64,000 nucleotides of DNA. Origin: Hathewaya limosa. Its GTDB lineage: Bacteria; Bacillota; Clostridia; Clostridiales; Clostridiaceae. The DNA lies in the NCBI RefSeq assembly GCF_030815255.1, contig NZ_JAUSWN010000018.1, forward strand, positions 1-64,000. The letters are read 5' to 3'. The notes under the pieces are model-generated. The model made no database searches and was not told the DNA's origin. It saw only the letters and a list, made by a program, of their open reading frames with translations. The first letter of the stretch is position 1. Every line of letters starts with the position of its first letter. A program made the translations under genes and the position numbers. Positions 7,641-16,743 of this stretch are shown in pieces.

Positions 7641-8633
7641 TTATATTAGATGGCATGCAACAAAGTGATTACTTCCAACTTCTTTATATTTAGGAATTTC
7701 ATTTTTACAAATATCTTTAGCATACGGACACCTAGTATGAAATCTACATCCTATTGGAATATTACTTGCACCTGGTATACTTCCCTTTAACTGTACTCTT
7801 TCTCTTTTATCCAGTGGATGTGTCTTAGGAACGGATGATATAAGCGCCTTTGTATATGGATGTAATGGATTTTTATATAATTCTTCCGCCGCAGCCTTTT
7901 CTACTATAACCCCAAGATACATAACACATATATCCTCACAAAAATATCGAACTACACTTAAATTATGAGATATAAAAAGATATGTAAGATTAAATTTATC
8001 CTTTAAGTCTAGCATTAGATTTAAAATCTGTGATTGAATAGATACATCTAGTGCAGCTGTAGGTTCATCGCAGACTATAAATTTTGGATTTACTGAAAGT
8101 GATCTAGCTATTCCTATTCTCTGTCTTTGTCCTCCACTAAATTCACTAGGATATTTACTTAAGGAGTATTTATCCATACCACACATACCTAAAATTTCTT
8201 TGCATTTTTCTTGAAGTTCTTTTCCACTTGCAATTTTGTGTTTTTTCATTCCCTCACAGATTATATTTTCTACATTCATCCTAGGATTTAAGCTAGCATA
8301 TGGATCTTGAAATATTATTTGCATATCTTTTCTTAACAACGTCATCCTTTTTTTATCTATGTATATTTTATTTTCTATATCAAAAATAACTTCGTTTTCA
8401 AATTTCACACTACCAGCTGTCGGTTCTATTAGATTTAACAAGGTCTTTCCTGTAGTAGATTTTCCACACCCAGATTCCCCAACAAGCCCTAGTATCTTTC
8501 CTTTATTAATGGTAAAAGAAACTCCATCTACTGATTTTGCATATGACTTTTCTTTAGAAAATATGTGTTTTCTAACTAAAAAGTGTTTTTTTAAGTTATT
8601 AACTTCTAATAACACCTCATTATTTATACCCAT
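7641..8633 (-). CDS. oppF: Oligopeptide/dipeptide ABC transporter ATP-binding protein (OppF-like)
   Basis: This is one of two ATPases that power the adjacent peptide importer. Motifs are Walker A (GESGCGKST), Q loop (IFQDPYASLNP), signature LSGGQ-like FSGGQRQR, Walker B (FIVCDEPTAALD) and a switch His. The C-terminal OppD/F extension with the CPYAKDIC cysteine cluster is present. The ATG at 8633, preceded by AGGAGGTG, is preferred over an upstream in-frame codon; this gives 330 residues. It starts two bases past the oppD-like stop, so the two are coupled. Confidence 0.9.
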   Translation of the reverse strand: MGINNEVLLEVNNLKKHFLVRKHIFSKEKSYAKSVDGVSFTINKGKILGLVGESGCGKSTTGKTLLNLIEPTAGSVKFENEVIFDIENKIYIDKKRMTLLRKDMQIIFQDPYASLNPRMNVENIICEGMKKHKIASGKELQEKCKEILGMCGMDKYSLSKYPSEFSGGQRQRIGIARSLSVNPKFIVCDEPTAALDVSIQSQILNLMLDLKDKFNLTYLFISHNLSVVRYFCEDICVMYLGVIVEKAAAEELYKNPLHPYTKALISSVPKTHPLDKRERVQLKGSIPGASNIPIGCRFHTRCPYAKDICKNEIPKYKEVGSNHFVACHLI

Positions 8634-8635
8634 AT

Positions 8636-9604
8636 TTACACCTCCTGTTCCAACCAACAACTTACTGTATGCCCTTGTCTAATTTTTTTAATTGGCGGTT
8701 CCTTTTCTTTGCATATTTTCATTGCTCTATAACATCTTTCACAAAATGCACATCCTTTTATTTCTTCATGCATTGAAGGAACGTTACCTTTTATACAATG
8801 GAATCTCCCATTCTTAGTGAAATTGTTTGGCATGGAATTTATTAACCCTTGTGAATATGGATGTTTCGCATTATCAAAGAACTCTACTACATCACATTGT
8901 TCAACTATTTTACCTCTATACATTACTATAACTTTTGTAGCCATTTCTGCTATAACCCCTAAATCATGAGTTATAAGCATAACTGAACTATTAATGCTTT
9001 CCGTTATATTTTTTAATAAACATAATATTTCATCTTGTGTAGTAACATCTAATGCAGTAGTAGGTTCATCTGCTATTATTATTTTAGGTGTACATACAAT
9101 TGCCATGGCTATAACTATTCTTTGTCTCATTCCTCCACTTAATTCAAAAGGATACTTTTTCATAACCTCTTGGGGATTAGGTATTTTTAGATCCTTTAAA
9201 ACTTTTATAACTCTTTCATGTATGTCTTGTTTATTACAATTTTTATGTAGTTTAAGTACCTCTCCAATTTGATTTTCTATAGTAAATACAGGATTTAAAG
9301 ATGTCATAGGTTCTTGAAATACCATGGATATATTATTTCCTCTTACTTTACACATCTCTTTATCTGATAACTTAAGTAAATCCATTCCTTCAAAGATAAT
9401 TTGTCCATTTTCTATAATTCCATTAGGTTTTGATATTAAGTTCATTATAGATAAGGAAGTTACACTTTTTCCACTTCCTGATTCCCCTACTATACCAACT
9501 ACTTCTCCTTCATTTATAGAAAAGCTGACATCATTAACTGCCTTAACCTTTCCATATGGAGTATTAAAAACAGTCTTTAAATTCTTAACCTCTAACAAAC
9601 TCAT
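8636..9604 (-). CDS. oppD: Oligopeptide/dipeptide ABC transporter ATP-binding protein (OppD-like)
   Basis: This is a 322-residue ATPase partner of OppF. Motifs are Walker A (GESGSGKS), Q loop (VFQEPMTSLNP), signature ELSGGMRQR and Walker B (IIIADEPTTALD). The C-terminal peptide-transporter extension with CAFCERCYRAMKIC, a cysteine cluster often seen in OppD/DppD, is present. The ribosome site AAAGGT precedes the ATG. It lies 16 bases downstream of the oppC-like gene. Confidence 0.9.
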   Translation of the reverse strand: MSLLEVKNLKTVFNTPYGKVKAVNDVSFSINEGEVVGIVGESGSGKSVTSLSIMNLISKPNGIIENGQIIFEGMDLLKLSDKEMCKVRGNNISMVFQEPMTSLNPVFTIENQIGEVLKLHKNCNKQDIHERVIKVLKDLKIPNPQEVMKKYPFELSGGMRQRIVIAMAIVCTPKIIIADEPTTALDVTTQDEILCLLKNITESINSSVMLITHDLGVIAEMATKVIVMYRGKIVEQCDVVEFFDNAKHPYSQGLINSMPNNFTKNGRFHCIKGNVPSMHEEIKGCAFCERCYRAMKICKEKEPPIKKIRQGHTVSCWLEQEV

Positions 9605-9620
9605 ATTTACCTTTCCCCCA

Positions 9621-10463
9621 TTACCTTTTATTCTTAGGATCTAATATATCTCTTAATCCATCTCCAACTAGGTTTATAGATATAACTATTAAAATTACTA
9701 AGATACCCGCTGGAATCCATAGCCACCATTGACTTTGTAATGTTGTAATATTTTGTGCTGATGATAACATATTTCCCCAGCTTGGTTGTGGTGGTCTAAC
9801 TCCCATTCCTAAAAAGCTTAATGATGCCTCTGTAAGTATGTCATCTGCAATAGATAACGTAGCTGCCACAACTATTGGAGAAATACTATTAGGTATTAAT
9901 TGACGTACTATTATTTCTCTTGAATTTAAACCCATAGCTTTTGCCGCCATTATAAAATCTACTTCTTTTAATGACAATATTTCTGCTCTAACAATTCTAG
10001 CTATTCCTGGCCAAGACAGTAACCCTATTATAGCTATTAAATTCCATATATTAGGGCCTACTATAGCTGCTATTGTAATAGCTATTACAAAGAAGGGAAA
10101 ACACATCATTATATCTATAATTCTCATAATAATTTTATCTACTATACCACCATAATATCCGGATATGGTACCTAAAAATACACCCAAAACCAATTGCACT
10201 AACATTGCAGATATACCTACTAAAATAGATACCCTTCCCCCATATAATAATCTTGAAAATACATCTCTTCCCACTTCATCAGTACCTAAAATATGGGTGC
10301 TACTTGGTGCACTATTCATGTTATATAAATCTGGCAAGTTAGGATCATACTTGGTTATGATTGGTGCAAAAACAGATAATAAAACTAGCATTACAATTAT
10401 AATAAACCCTAATATAGCTAACTTATTTTTTTTAAATTTATCTTTATTTATTTTATTCAACAC
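9621..10463 (-). CDS. oppC: Peptide ABC transporter permease (OppC/DppC-like)
   Basis: The 280-residue inner-membrane permease has an N-terminal helix (LAILGFIIIVMLVLLSVF), the motif HILGTDEVGRDVFSRLLYG typical of OppC/DppC, and the EAA loop MAAKAMGLNSREIIVRQLIPN that contacts the ATPases. About six membrane helices are seen. The start is GTG at 10463 with GGGAGTG eight bases upstream. It sits in the order B-C-D-F expected for the family. Confidence 0.9.
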   Translation of the reverse strand: MLNKINKDKFKKNKLAILGFIIIVMLVLLSVFAPIITKYDPNLPDLYNMNSAPSSTHILGTDEVGRDVFSRLLYGGRVSILVGISAMLVQLVLGVFLGTISGYYGGIVDKIIMRIIDIMMCFPFFVIAITIAAIVGPNIWNLIAIIGLLSWPGIARIVRAEILSLKEVDFIMAAKAMGLNSREIIVRQLIPNSISPIVVAATLSIADDILTEASLSFLGMGVRPPQPSWGNMLSSAQNITTLQSQWWLWIPAGILVILIVISINLVGDGLRDILDPKNKR

Positions 10464-10485
10464 CTAATTTTCACTCCCATAAAAA

Positions 10486-11451
10486 CTATTTATTAATCTT
10501 TATTCTTGGATCTATTACAGCGTAAAGCATATCTGCTAACAAATTAGAAAACACTATTAAAATTGCAAGCATCATTGTTATCCCCATAATAAGTGGATAG
10601 TCTCTATTTACAACTGCTTCATAGTTTAACCTACCTATACCTGGCCATATAAATATAGTTTCTGTAATTAGTGCCCCAGAAAATAAAGATGGTAATTGCA
10701 TACATAATATAGTCACTATTGAAATAAGTGAATTTCTAAAACCATGTTTCCATATGGTTAGCTTTTTATTAAGCCCCTTTGCTCTAGCAGTTCTTATATA
10801 CTCTTGACTTAAAACATCTATCATAGAGGATCTCGTGTATCTCATGAGAGATGCAACTTGTGTTATAGAAAGTACTATAACTGGCATAACCATATGTCTT
10901 ACAACATCTATAATTGCCTTGATTCCTGTATAATCTTCCCCCAAGGTACTCATTCCTGACGTAGGTAATAAATTAACATCAAAAGAAAGCCATTTTACAA
11001 GTAATAAACCAAAAAAGAAAGTTGGAATTGATAATCCAATAAAAGAAACTACAGTAGTAATATTGTCAAAAATAGAATTCTGCTTTGATGCTGCTATTAC
11101 TCCCAATAATATAGCTATTGATGAACTTATTATAAACGAAACAATAGAAAGCAAAAAAGTGTTCCATATTCTTGAATTAATCACAGTTAACACTGGTAAT
11201 TTGTATTGTATGGAATACCCAAAATCACCATGTAACACCCTTCCTAGCCATTTTATATACTTTATCCAAATGGGATCATAATACCCTATATCTTTTAACA
11301 TTTTATGTACAGTATCTTGACTAACAGTTGGACTAATCATGGTAGAATAAGGATTCCCTGGCTGCAATTGAACTAAGGTGAATATAATTATAGACACTCC
11401 TATTAGCATAACAATTGACGTTATAATTCTTTTAAATATATAGTCCCTCAT
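10486..11451 (-). CDS. oppB: Peptide ABC transporter permease (OppB/DppB-like)
   Basis: The 321-residue permease has the standard OppB N-terminus (FKRIITSIVMLIGVSIIIFTLVQL) and the EAA loop EYIRTARAKGLNKK. Its start is unusual: AAGGAGG lies 27 bases before the ATG, separated by an 18-base perfect palindrome, and a five-codon ORF (11448-11465) ends on the ATGA overlap with the oppB start. A terminator-like hairpin separates it from the oppA-like gene, so oppBCDF may be expressed at a lower level than the binding protein. Confidence 0.9.
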   Translation of the reverse strand: MRDYIFKRIITSIVMLIGVSIIIFTLVQLQPGNPYSTMISPTVSQDTVHKMLKDIGYYDPIWIKYIKWLGRVLHGDFGYSIQYKLPVLTVINSRIWNTFLLSIVSFIISSSIAILLGVIAASKQNSIFDNITTVVSFIGLSIPTFFFGLLLVKWLSFDVNLLPTSGMSTLGEDYTGIKAIIDVVRHMVMPVIVLSITQVASLMRYTRSSMIDVLSQEYIRTARAKGLNKKLTIWKHGFRNSLISIVTILCMQLPSLFSGALITETIFIWPGIGRLNYEAVVNRDYPLIMGITMMLAILIVFSNLLADMLYAVIDPRIKINK

Positions 11452-11485
11452 AACCTAAAAAGCATTTAAATGCTTTATCCTCCTT
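11448..11485 (-). promoter_or_regulatory. Hairpin and five-codon minicistron in the oppB ribosome-binding region
   Basis: In the minus-strand order there are AAGGAGG (11479-11485), the palindrome AAAGCATTTAAATGCTTT (11459-11476) and then the oppB ATG at 11451. An ATG inside the palindrome opens MLFRL, whose TGA overlaps the oppB ATG. Either the hairpin folds away to bring the ribosome site close to oppB, or the minicistron is translated and coupled to oppB. Confidence 0.45.
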
Positions 11486-11523
11486 AAAAAATTTTAATAT
11501 ATGCTTAAAAAAATGCTAAAAAA

Positions 11524-11562
11524 TAATTTGAGAAGGTACTAGACCCTCTCAAATTATTTTTT
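11524..11562 (-). terminator. Terminator between oppA and oppB
   Basis: A hairpin with TAATTTGAGA/TCTCAAATTA arms directly follows the oppA stop. On the minus strand it is followed by TTTTTTAGC. Partial read-through would give more binding protein than permease, a common layout in peptide importers. Confidence 0.7.
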
Positions 11563-11564
11563 TA

Positions 11565-13244
11565 TTATTCCCCTATATACCATTTTTCTATGTCTCTAAA
11601 TTCAGAGAATGTAGAAGGCTTAAAGTTCTTTAATTTTTTATTATATGCTACGTCATTATTTTGAACATATAAAAATGCTTCTGGTACATCTTCATTAATT
11701 ATTTTTCCAAATTGCTCGTATGTCTTTTTACGTTTATTTCTATCTATAGTAGAAATACCTTCATCTAAAAGTTTGTCTACTTCTTTATTTCTATAACCTA
11801 CAATATTCCATCCTTCTTCACCTTTTTTATCTGAAGCAGCCTCAGAATACCAGAAAGGTTTTGGATCTGGATCTGAAGATAATGTATTACCCATTAAGTA
11901 TAAATCAAATTCGTGATTTGCAACTACTTGCTCCATTAATGTAGGAAATTCCATAGAAGTTAATTTAACATCCACTCCTACTTTTTTAAGACTTTCTTTG
12001 ATTATTAATGCTGTTTGTTCTCTTGCTTTTAATCCTGTTGGATATTTTAATTCTGCTTGGAATTTTTCTCCCTTAGCGTTTTCTAAAACTCCATCTTTAT
12101 TTTTATCTTCCCATCCAGCTTCTTTTAATAATCCTTTAGCCTTTTCTACATCAAATTTATATTCGTTTAATCCGCTTTCTGGATATGCCCATCCTGAAGG
12201 AAGTAATGCTGTATTTATTTCTTCACCTCTTCCCTCTAATAATTTATCAACCATTGATTTTCTATCTAGAGCATACATAAATGCTTGTCTTACTTTTTTA
12301 TCTTTAAATGTTGATTTTCTTAAATTAAAGCCCATGTATTGGAACATAAAATCTGGGTAAGTTGCAACATCAAAGCCTTGTTTTTTTACATTTTCTACTT
12401 CATTATTTTTCATATCTTTTATATTAGCTATATCCACATTACCATTTTTCAACTCAGCTTGTAATGTGTCTGGATTAGTAACTTTTAATATAAATTTTTT
12501 AGTTTTAGCTTTTTCACCAAAGTATTTATCATAAGCTTCAAATTCAACATATTGACCCGGCTCAAATTTACTTAATTTATATGCCCCTGACCCTATTGGT
12601 TTTCTTAATAAATCAGTAGCTTTTTCCCAATTCTCTACTGGTACCTTAGACCAGACATGTTTTGGTATAATATTAACTCCTGCAATATTAACAATAGCCG
12701 GTGCATATGCCTTTTCAAGTTGAATTTCTATTGTATTTTCATCTACAACTTTTATCCCTTCTATAGTTTTAGCTTTTCCTTTGTTATATGCATCCACACC
12801 TTTTATATCAGAAATGTTGCCTGCATAACTACCAGTGTATTTAGGATTTGCTAAAGATTCTATAGTAAAAACTACATCCTCAGTTGTAACAGGTTTATCA
12901 TCATGCCATTTTGCATTTTTATTTATTTTAAATGTTATAGTTTTTTGATCATCTGAAACCTTATAACTTTCTGCTAAAGATGGCACTAAGTTTCCATCAT
13001 TATCAACATCTAATAATGAAGTATAGATTATGCCATTGACATTTCCATCATATCTTGTGTCTGATAATAATGGATTAAATACCCCTGTTGGTGGAGTGTT
13101 AATTGAATACACAATTTTATCCTTGACCTTTCCTTCAGTGTTTGCTTTAGCCGCACTATCGGCTGCTTTACTTTGACAGCCTACAAATGTACCCATAGTT
13201 AAAGTAGCTGCTAATATTATAGCCCCTAATCTTTTACATTTCAT
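11565..13244 (-). CDS. oppA: Peptide ABC transporter substrate-binding lipoprotein (OppA/DppA-like)
   Basis: This 559-residue SBP family 5 protein captures peptides outside the cell. A lipoprotein signal peptide ends in the lipobox FVGC (Cys23). Family features include YTSLLDVD, PSLAESYKVSDDQKTITFKI and KWHDDKPVTTEDVVFTIE. The ribosome site AAAGGGGGAA precedes the ATG. It is the first gene of the importer set and is followed by a hairpin terminator. The M42 peptidases downstream suggest that imported peptides are hydrolysed. Peptide size preference cannot be told from the sequence. Confidence 0.92.
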   Translation of the reverse strand: MKCKRLGAIILAATLTMGTFVGCQSKAADSAAKANTEGKVKDKIVYSINTPPTGVFNPLLSDTRYDGNVNGIIYTSLLDVDNDGNLVPSLAESYKVSDDQKTITFKINKNAKWHDDKPVTTEDVVFTIESLANPKYTGSYAGNISDIKGVDAYNKGKAKTIEGIKVVDENTIEIQLEKAYAPAIVNIAGVNIIPKHVWSKVPVENWEKATDLLRKPIGSGAYKLSKFEPGQYVEFEAYDKYFGEKAKTKKFILKVTNPDTLQAELKNGNVDIANIKDMKNNEVENVKKQGFDVATYPDFMFQYMGFNLRKSTFKDKKVRQAFMYALDRKSMVDKLLEGRGEEINTALLPSGWAYPESGLNEYKFDVEKAKGLLKEAGWEDKNKDGVLENAKGEKFQAELKYPTGLKAREQTALIIKESLKKVGVDVKLTSMEFPTLMEQVVANHEFDLYLMGNTLSSDPDPKPFWYSEAASDKKGEEGWNIVGYRNKEVDKLLDEGISTIDRNKRKKTYEQFGKIINEDVPEAFLYVQNNDVAYNKKLKNFKPSTFSEFRDIEKWYIGE

Positions 13245-13514
13245 TGTATTTCCCCCTTTTATATGAAATTTCTCGTTATTTTCTAATAAAATTTTATTAT
13301 TACTTACTAATAATCAATTGACGACCTAAATATACTACATTTTTCTTATATTCATCAATGTTTATAGATTTTTATTATAGTTGACTTGATTACTATTGAA
13401 AAAATGAATGTAAAAATAAAATCTTTGTGAATTTAAATTTATTAATAATTATTTTCATAGTATGTTATTATAAATTTGCACAATTAATTTTTGAATCGTT
13501 ATGGGGGTGAAAAA

Positions 13515-14558
13515 GTGATTTTAGAATTTTGTTTATACGTATTTTTTACAATTTTAATAACATATATATTATTTTTAACCTTTACAGAATATAATCCAAA
13601 ACTAATTTCTGATGAAAATATTGAAAATAACCAAGATGAAGTAGGGCAAGTAAATAAAGAAATGACTATAATAACATCTAACATAGGTTTTGGAGCACAT
13701 GATAAAGACTTTAGTTTTTTTATGGATGGTGGAAAGCTTTCACGTGCTATCAGTAAAGATCGTGTTATAAATAATGTAACTTCTCTCGGAAATTTGCTTC
13801 TTAAAGAGAATCCGACTTTTGCACTGTTTCAAGAAATAGATTTAAATTCAACCAGAAGTTATAGAGTAAATCAGTACAAAATTTATAAGAATATATTTAA
13901 AAATTATGCTACTTCTTTTGGTATAAACTTTAATGTTAAATGGATAGCATACCCTTTTAGAAAGCCTCAAGGCAAAATTTTAGCAGGACAAGGTACATTT
14001 TCACATTTAAAAATTAAACTTAGTGAAAGAGTATCTCTTCCTATTAATAAGACCTGGCCTTACAGACTATTTTCCCTAAAGCGTTGTGCTCTTGTAACAC
14101 GAATTCCTATAGAAAATAAAAAAGAATTAGTCATAATAAACTCTCATTTATCTGCCTTTGATAGAGGTGGCATAATAAGAAAAAAACAATTAAAATTTGT
14201 TCAAGGATATTTAGAAAGTGAATATTCAAAAGGTAATTACATAATCATAGGAAGTGACTGGAATCATCAAATGCCTAATACTAATCCATTTATATTTAAA
14301 AGTAAAGAAAAATGGCCAAAATGGCTTCAAAAAATGCCAAATAATTTTAACCCAAAGGGTTTTAAATGGTTTTTTGATAAAGATACTCCTTCCTGTAGAA
14401 CTGTAGCAAAACCTTATAGGGTTGGAGAAAACTTCAAATGCATAGTAGATGGATTTTTAGTATCAGATAATATAGAGGTAACCTCTATTCACGGAATTAA
14501 TTTAGATTTCGTTCACTCAGATCATAATCCTGTAAAATTGAAATTCAAACTTAAATAA
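13515..14558 (+). CDS. Membrane-anchored endonuclease/exonuclease/phosphatase-fold protein
   Basis: The 347-residue product has an N-terminal membrane anchor (about residues 3-22) and an exported EEP (DNase I/sphingomyelinase-like) domain. Visible active-site motifs are TSNIGFG, FQEID, NSHLSA, GSDWNH and the closing SDHNP. The family cleaves phosphodiester bonds in nucleic acids or lipids; the substrate here is unknown. The GTG at 13515 is chosen because GGGGGTG lies five bases before it. A very similar gene follows at 14647, so this is a tandem duplication. No toxin-type features are claimed. Confidence 0.75.
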   Translation: MILEFCLYVFFTILITYILFLTFTEYNPKLISDENIENNQDEVGQVNKEMTIITSNIGFGAHDKDFSFFMDGGKLSRAISKDRVINNVTSLGNLLLKENPTFALFQEIDLNSTRSYRVNQYKIYKNIFKNYATSFGINFNVKWIAYPFRKPQGKILAGQGTFSHLKIKLSERVSLPINKTWPYRLFSLKRCALVTRIPIENKKELVIINSHLSAFDRGGIIRKKQLKFVQGYLESEYSKGNYIIIGSDWNHQMPNTNPFIFKSKEKWPKWLQKMPNNFNPKGFKWFFDKDTPSCRTVAKPYRVGENFKCIVDGFLVSDNIEVTSIHGINLDFVHSDHNPVKLKFKLK

Positions 14559-14646
14559 TATATAAAACTTAATATTATAGCATAATTACAAAACTATAAA
14601 ATATTTTAATTACGTAGAATAATTAATAAGGAGTTTATAAAAACAT

Positions 14647-15717
14647 ATGACTAGGAAAATTTTTTTAGTTGTTTTTAGTGTTATTTTAGCATTATTAACA
14701 CTCTTAATAGCCTATATACTATATTTACAAGTTACTGATTATAAACCTGATACAATAACAAAACTAACTGTGGAAGGCTCTAACGGTAATAATGATAAAT
14801 TAGTAAAACCAAATACTGAAATGACTGCTGTAACATCTAATGTAGGATTCGGCGCATATGATCATGCCTTTCAATTTTTTATGGATGGCGGAACAGAATC
14901 TAGAGCAGCTAGTAAAGAAAATGTTATAAAAAATATAACGGGCATTGGAAATGCAATAAAAAAACAAAATCCTAATTTTATTTTACTGCAAGAGGTAGAT
15001 ATTGATTCCACTAGAAGCTATCACGTAAATCAATATGATGTTTTTAAAAATATATTTAAGGGATATAATAGTTCTTTTGGTGTAAATTTTAATGTTAAAT
15101 GGATTGCATACCCGTTTTTAAAACCTCATGGAAGGGTTCTTGCTGGTCAACCAACTTTTTCAGACTTTAAAGTAGCTTCTTCTGAAAGACTTGACTTACC
15201 AGTAGATGAATCTTGGCCTAAAAAATTGTTCTTTTTAGATAGATGTGTTACCGTTTCAAAGTTACCTGTAGAAAATGGTAAAGAATTAGTTATATTGAAC
15301 TCGCATCTTTCTGCCTATGATAAAGGTGGGAAAATTAGAAAAAAACAATTAGCAGTTCTAAAAAATTTTTTAGAAGAAGAATATAATAAGGGTAACTATG
15401 TTGTTATAGGTGGTGATTGGAATCATGAAATTCCTGGCATTAACCTAGATGGGTTTACATCTAAAGATCCTTGGCCTAATTGGCTTAAAGAGGTTCCAAA
15501 AGAATTTAACCCTAAAGGTTTTAAATGGTATGCAGATAGTAAAGTTCCCACTTGTAGAGACGCAGGAAAACCTTATGTAAAAGGTGATAATTTTGTATGT
15601 ATTATAGATGGTTTTATGGTATCAGATAATATCGATGTAACCGATGTTAGGGGTTTGAATTTAGACTTTAAATATTCTGATCATAATCCTGTAATGATGA
15701 AGTTTAAACTTAAATAA
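14647..15717 (+). CDS. Membrane-anchored endonuclease/exonuclease/phosphatase-fold protein, paralogue
   Basis: This is the second copy, 356 residues, with an N-terminal anchor (FLVVFSVILALLTLLIAYILY) and the same EEP motifs: TSNVGFGA, LQEVD, NSHLSA, GGDWNH and SDHNP. Whole blocks such as NFNVKWIAYPF and NPKGFKW are shared with the first copy. AAGGAG stands about 14 bases before the ATG. It is separated from its paralogue by 88 bases and is followed by a long hairpin. Both are probably surface-facing phosphodiesterases; the substrate is unknown. Confidence 0.78.
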   Translation: MTRKIFLVVFSVILALLTLLIAYILYLQVTDYKPDTITKLTVEGSNGNNDKLVKPNTEMTAVTSNVGFGAYDHAFQFFMDGGTESRAASKENVIKNITGIGNAIKKQNPNFILLQEVDIDSTRSYHVNQYDVFKNIFKGYNSSFGVNFNVKWIAYPFLKPHGRVLAGQPTFSDFKVASSERLDLPVDESWPKKLFFLDRCVTVSKLPVENGKELVILNSHLSAYDKGGKIRKKQLAVLKNFLEEEYNKGNYVVIGGDWNHEIPGINLDGFTSKDPWPNWLKEVPKEFNPKGFKWYADSKVPTCRDAGKPYVKGDNFVCIIDGFMVSDNIDVTDVRGLNLDFKYSDHNPVMMKFKLK

Positions 15718-15730
15718 TAATTACTAGATT

Positions 15731-15784
15731 AAAACAACAATATTTTAGTATGTAAATTATATTACTAGAATATTGTTGTTTTAT
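15731..15784 (+). terminator. Terminator after the EEP pair
   Basis: Fourteen-base arms AAAACAACAATATT (15731-15744) and AATATTGTTGTTTT (15769-15782) form a perfect stem whose right arm ends in a T run. Confidence 0.75.
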
Positions 15785-15882
15785 CTTCTGTACAATATAT
15801 TTCTATATTCTTTTCGTAATCAAAATCTGCTATTATATTATTTATATCACATTATCATTATTCTTATAGGATGGTTAACATT

Positions 15883-16617
15883 ATGAAATTTCAAAAATTA
15901 CTTGGCAAAACTAGAAAAGCAATTAACGATTTTAACTTAATAGAAGATGGAGATAAAATAGCTGTTGGCTTGTCTGGTGGAAAAGATAGTTTAACTCTTC
16001 TACATTTATTGAAAAATTATCAAAAATTTTCTCCCGAAAAATTTGAACTAGTAGCTATAACAGTAAATCCTGGCACTGGCATAGACTTTTCTTCTTTAAA
16101 TAAGCTATGTAAAGATATAAATATTCCCTTTTATGAAGTTAAAACTCGTATAAAGGAAATAGTTTTTGATGTAAAAAAGGAAAAGAATCCTTGCTCCTTA
16201 TGTGCAAACCTTCGAAGAGGTGCTTTAAATGACATGGCCGAAAAACTAGGATGTACAAAAGTGGCTCTAGGTCACCATAAAGATGATGCACTTGAAACTT
16301 TAATGCTATCATTATGCTATGAAGGAAGAATAAACTGTTTTTCTCCAAAAAGTTATATGAAGCAAAATAAATTAAAATTAATAAGGCCAATGGTATACAT
16401 AGAAGAACATGAAATTAAAAATCTTGTTAAAAATTACAATTTCCCTATTATAAAAAATCCTTGCCCAGCCGATGGATATACAAAAAGAGAAGATATGAAA
16501 AATCTTATTTATAAACTAAATCAAGATATTCCTGGATTTAAAAAAAGTTTATTTAGTTCACTCAACAATGCTGAACAATTGTTTATCTGGGATATTGAAA
16601 GAATTAAACAAGAATAG
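15883..16617 (+). CDS. TtcA-like PP-loop ATPase (tRNA 2-thiocytidine type)
   Basis: This is an adenine-nucleotide alpha-hydrolase with the PP-loop SGGKDS near residues 31-36. Members of this family, including TtcA, activate a tRNA cytidine and insert sulfur using an Fe-S cluster. Cysteines in CSLC and in NPCPADG fit the TtcA-like pattern, but the protein (244 residues) is shorter than enteric TtcA and its exact substrate is uncertain. The ATG at 15883 is preferred, since AGGATGG lies upstream; an ATG four codons earlier lacks a spaced ribosome site. A 20-base-pair terminator follows. Confidence 0.75.
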   Translation: MKFQKLLGKTRKAINDFNLIEDGDKIAVGLSGGKDSLTLLHLLKNYQKFSPEKFELVAITVNPGTGIDFSSLNKLCKDINIPFYEVKTRIKEIVFDVKKEKNPCSLCANLRRGALNDMAEKLGCTKVALGHHKDDALETLMLSLCYEGRINCFSPKSYMKQNKLKLIRPMVYIEEHEIKNLVKNYNFPIIKNPCPADGYTKREDMKNLIYKLNQDIPGFKKSLFSSLNNAEQLFIWDIERIKQE

Positions 16618-16640
16618 TTAGTATAACCTTACATTAGAAT

Positions 16641-16715
16641 AGTAAAAATATAATTTTTATTAAGTAAATATACCTTATCTTTACTCTTATAAAAATTATA
16701 TTTTTACTTTTTTTC
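16641..16715 (+). terminator. Terminator after the TtcA-like gene
   Basis: Perfect 20-base arms (16641-16660 and 16689-16708) are followed by a run of T on the plus strand. The stem also lies past the stop of the convergent gene at 16744. Confidence 0.85.
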
Positions 16716-16743
16716 TTATATCAATTTTTGTCTTTTCATTAAA

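Noticed and set aside
16139..16390. Reverse frame within the TtcA-like gene
   Set aside because: It lies wholly inside a well-supported gene and shows no domain or ribosome site.
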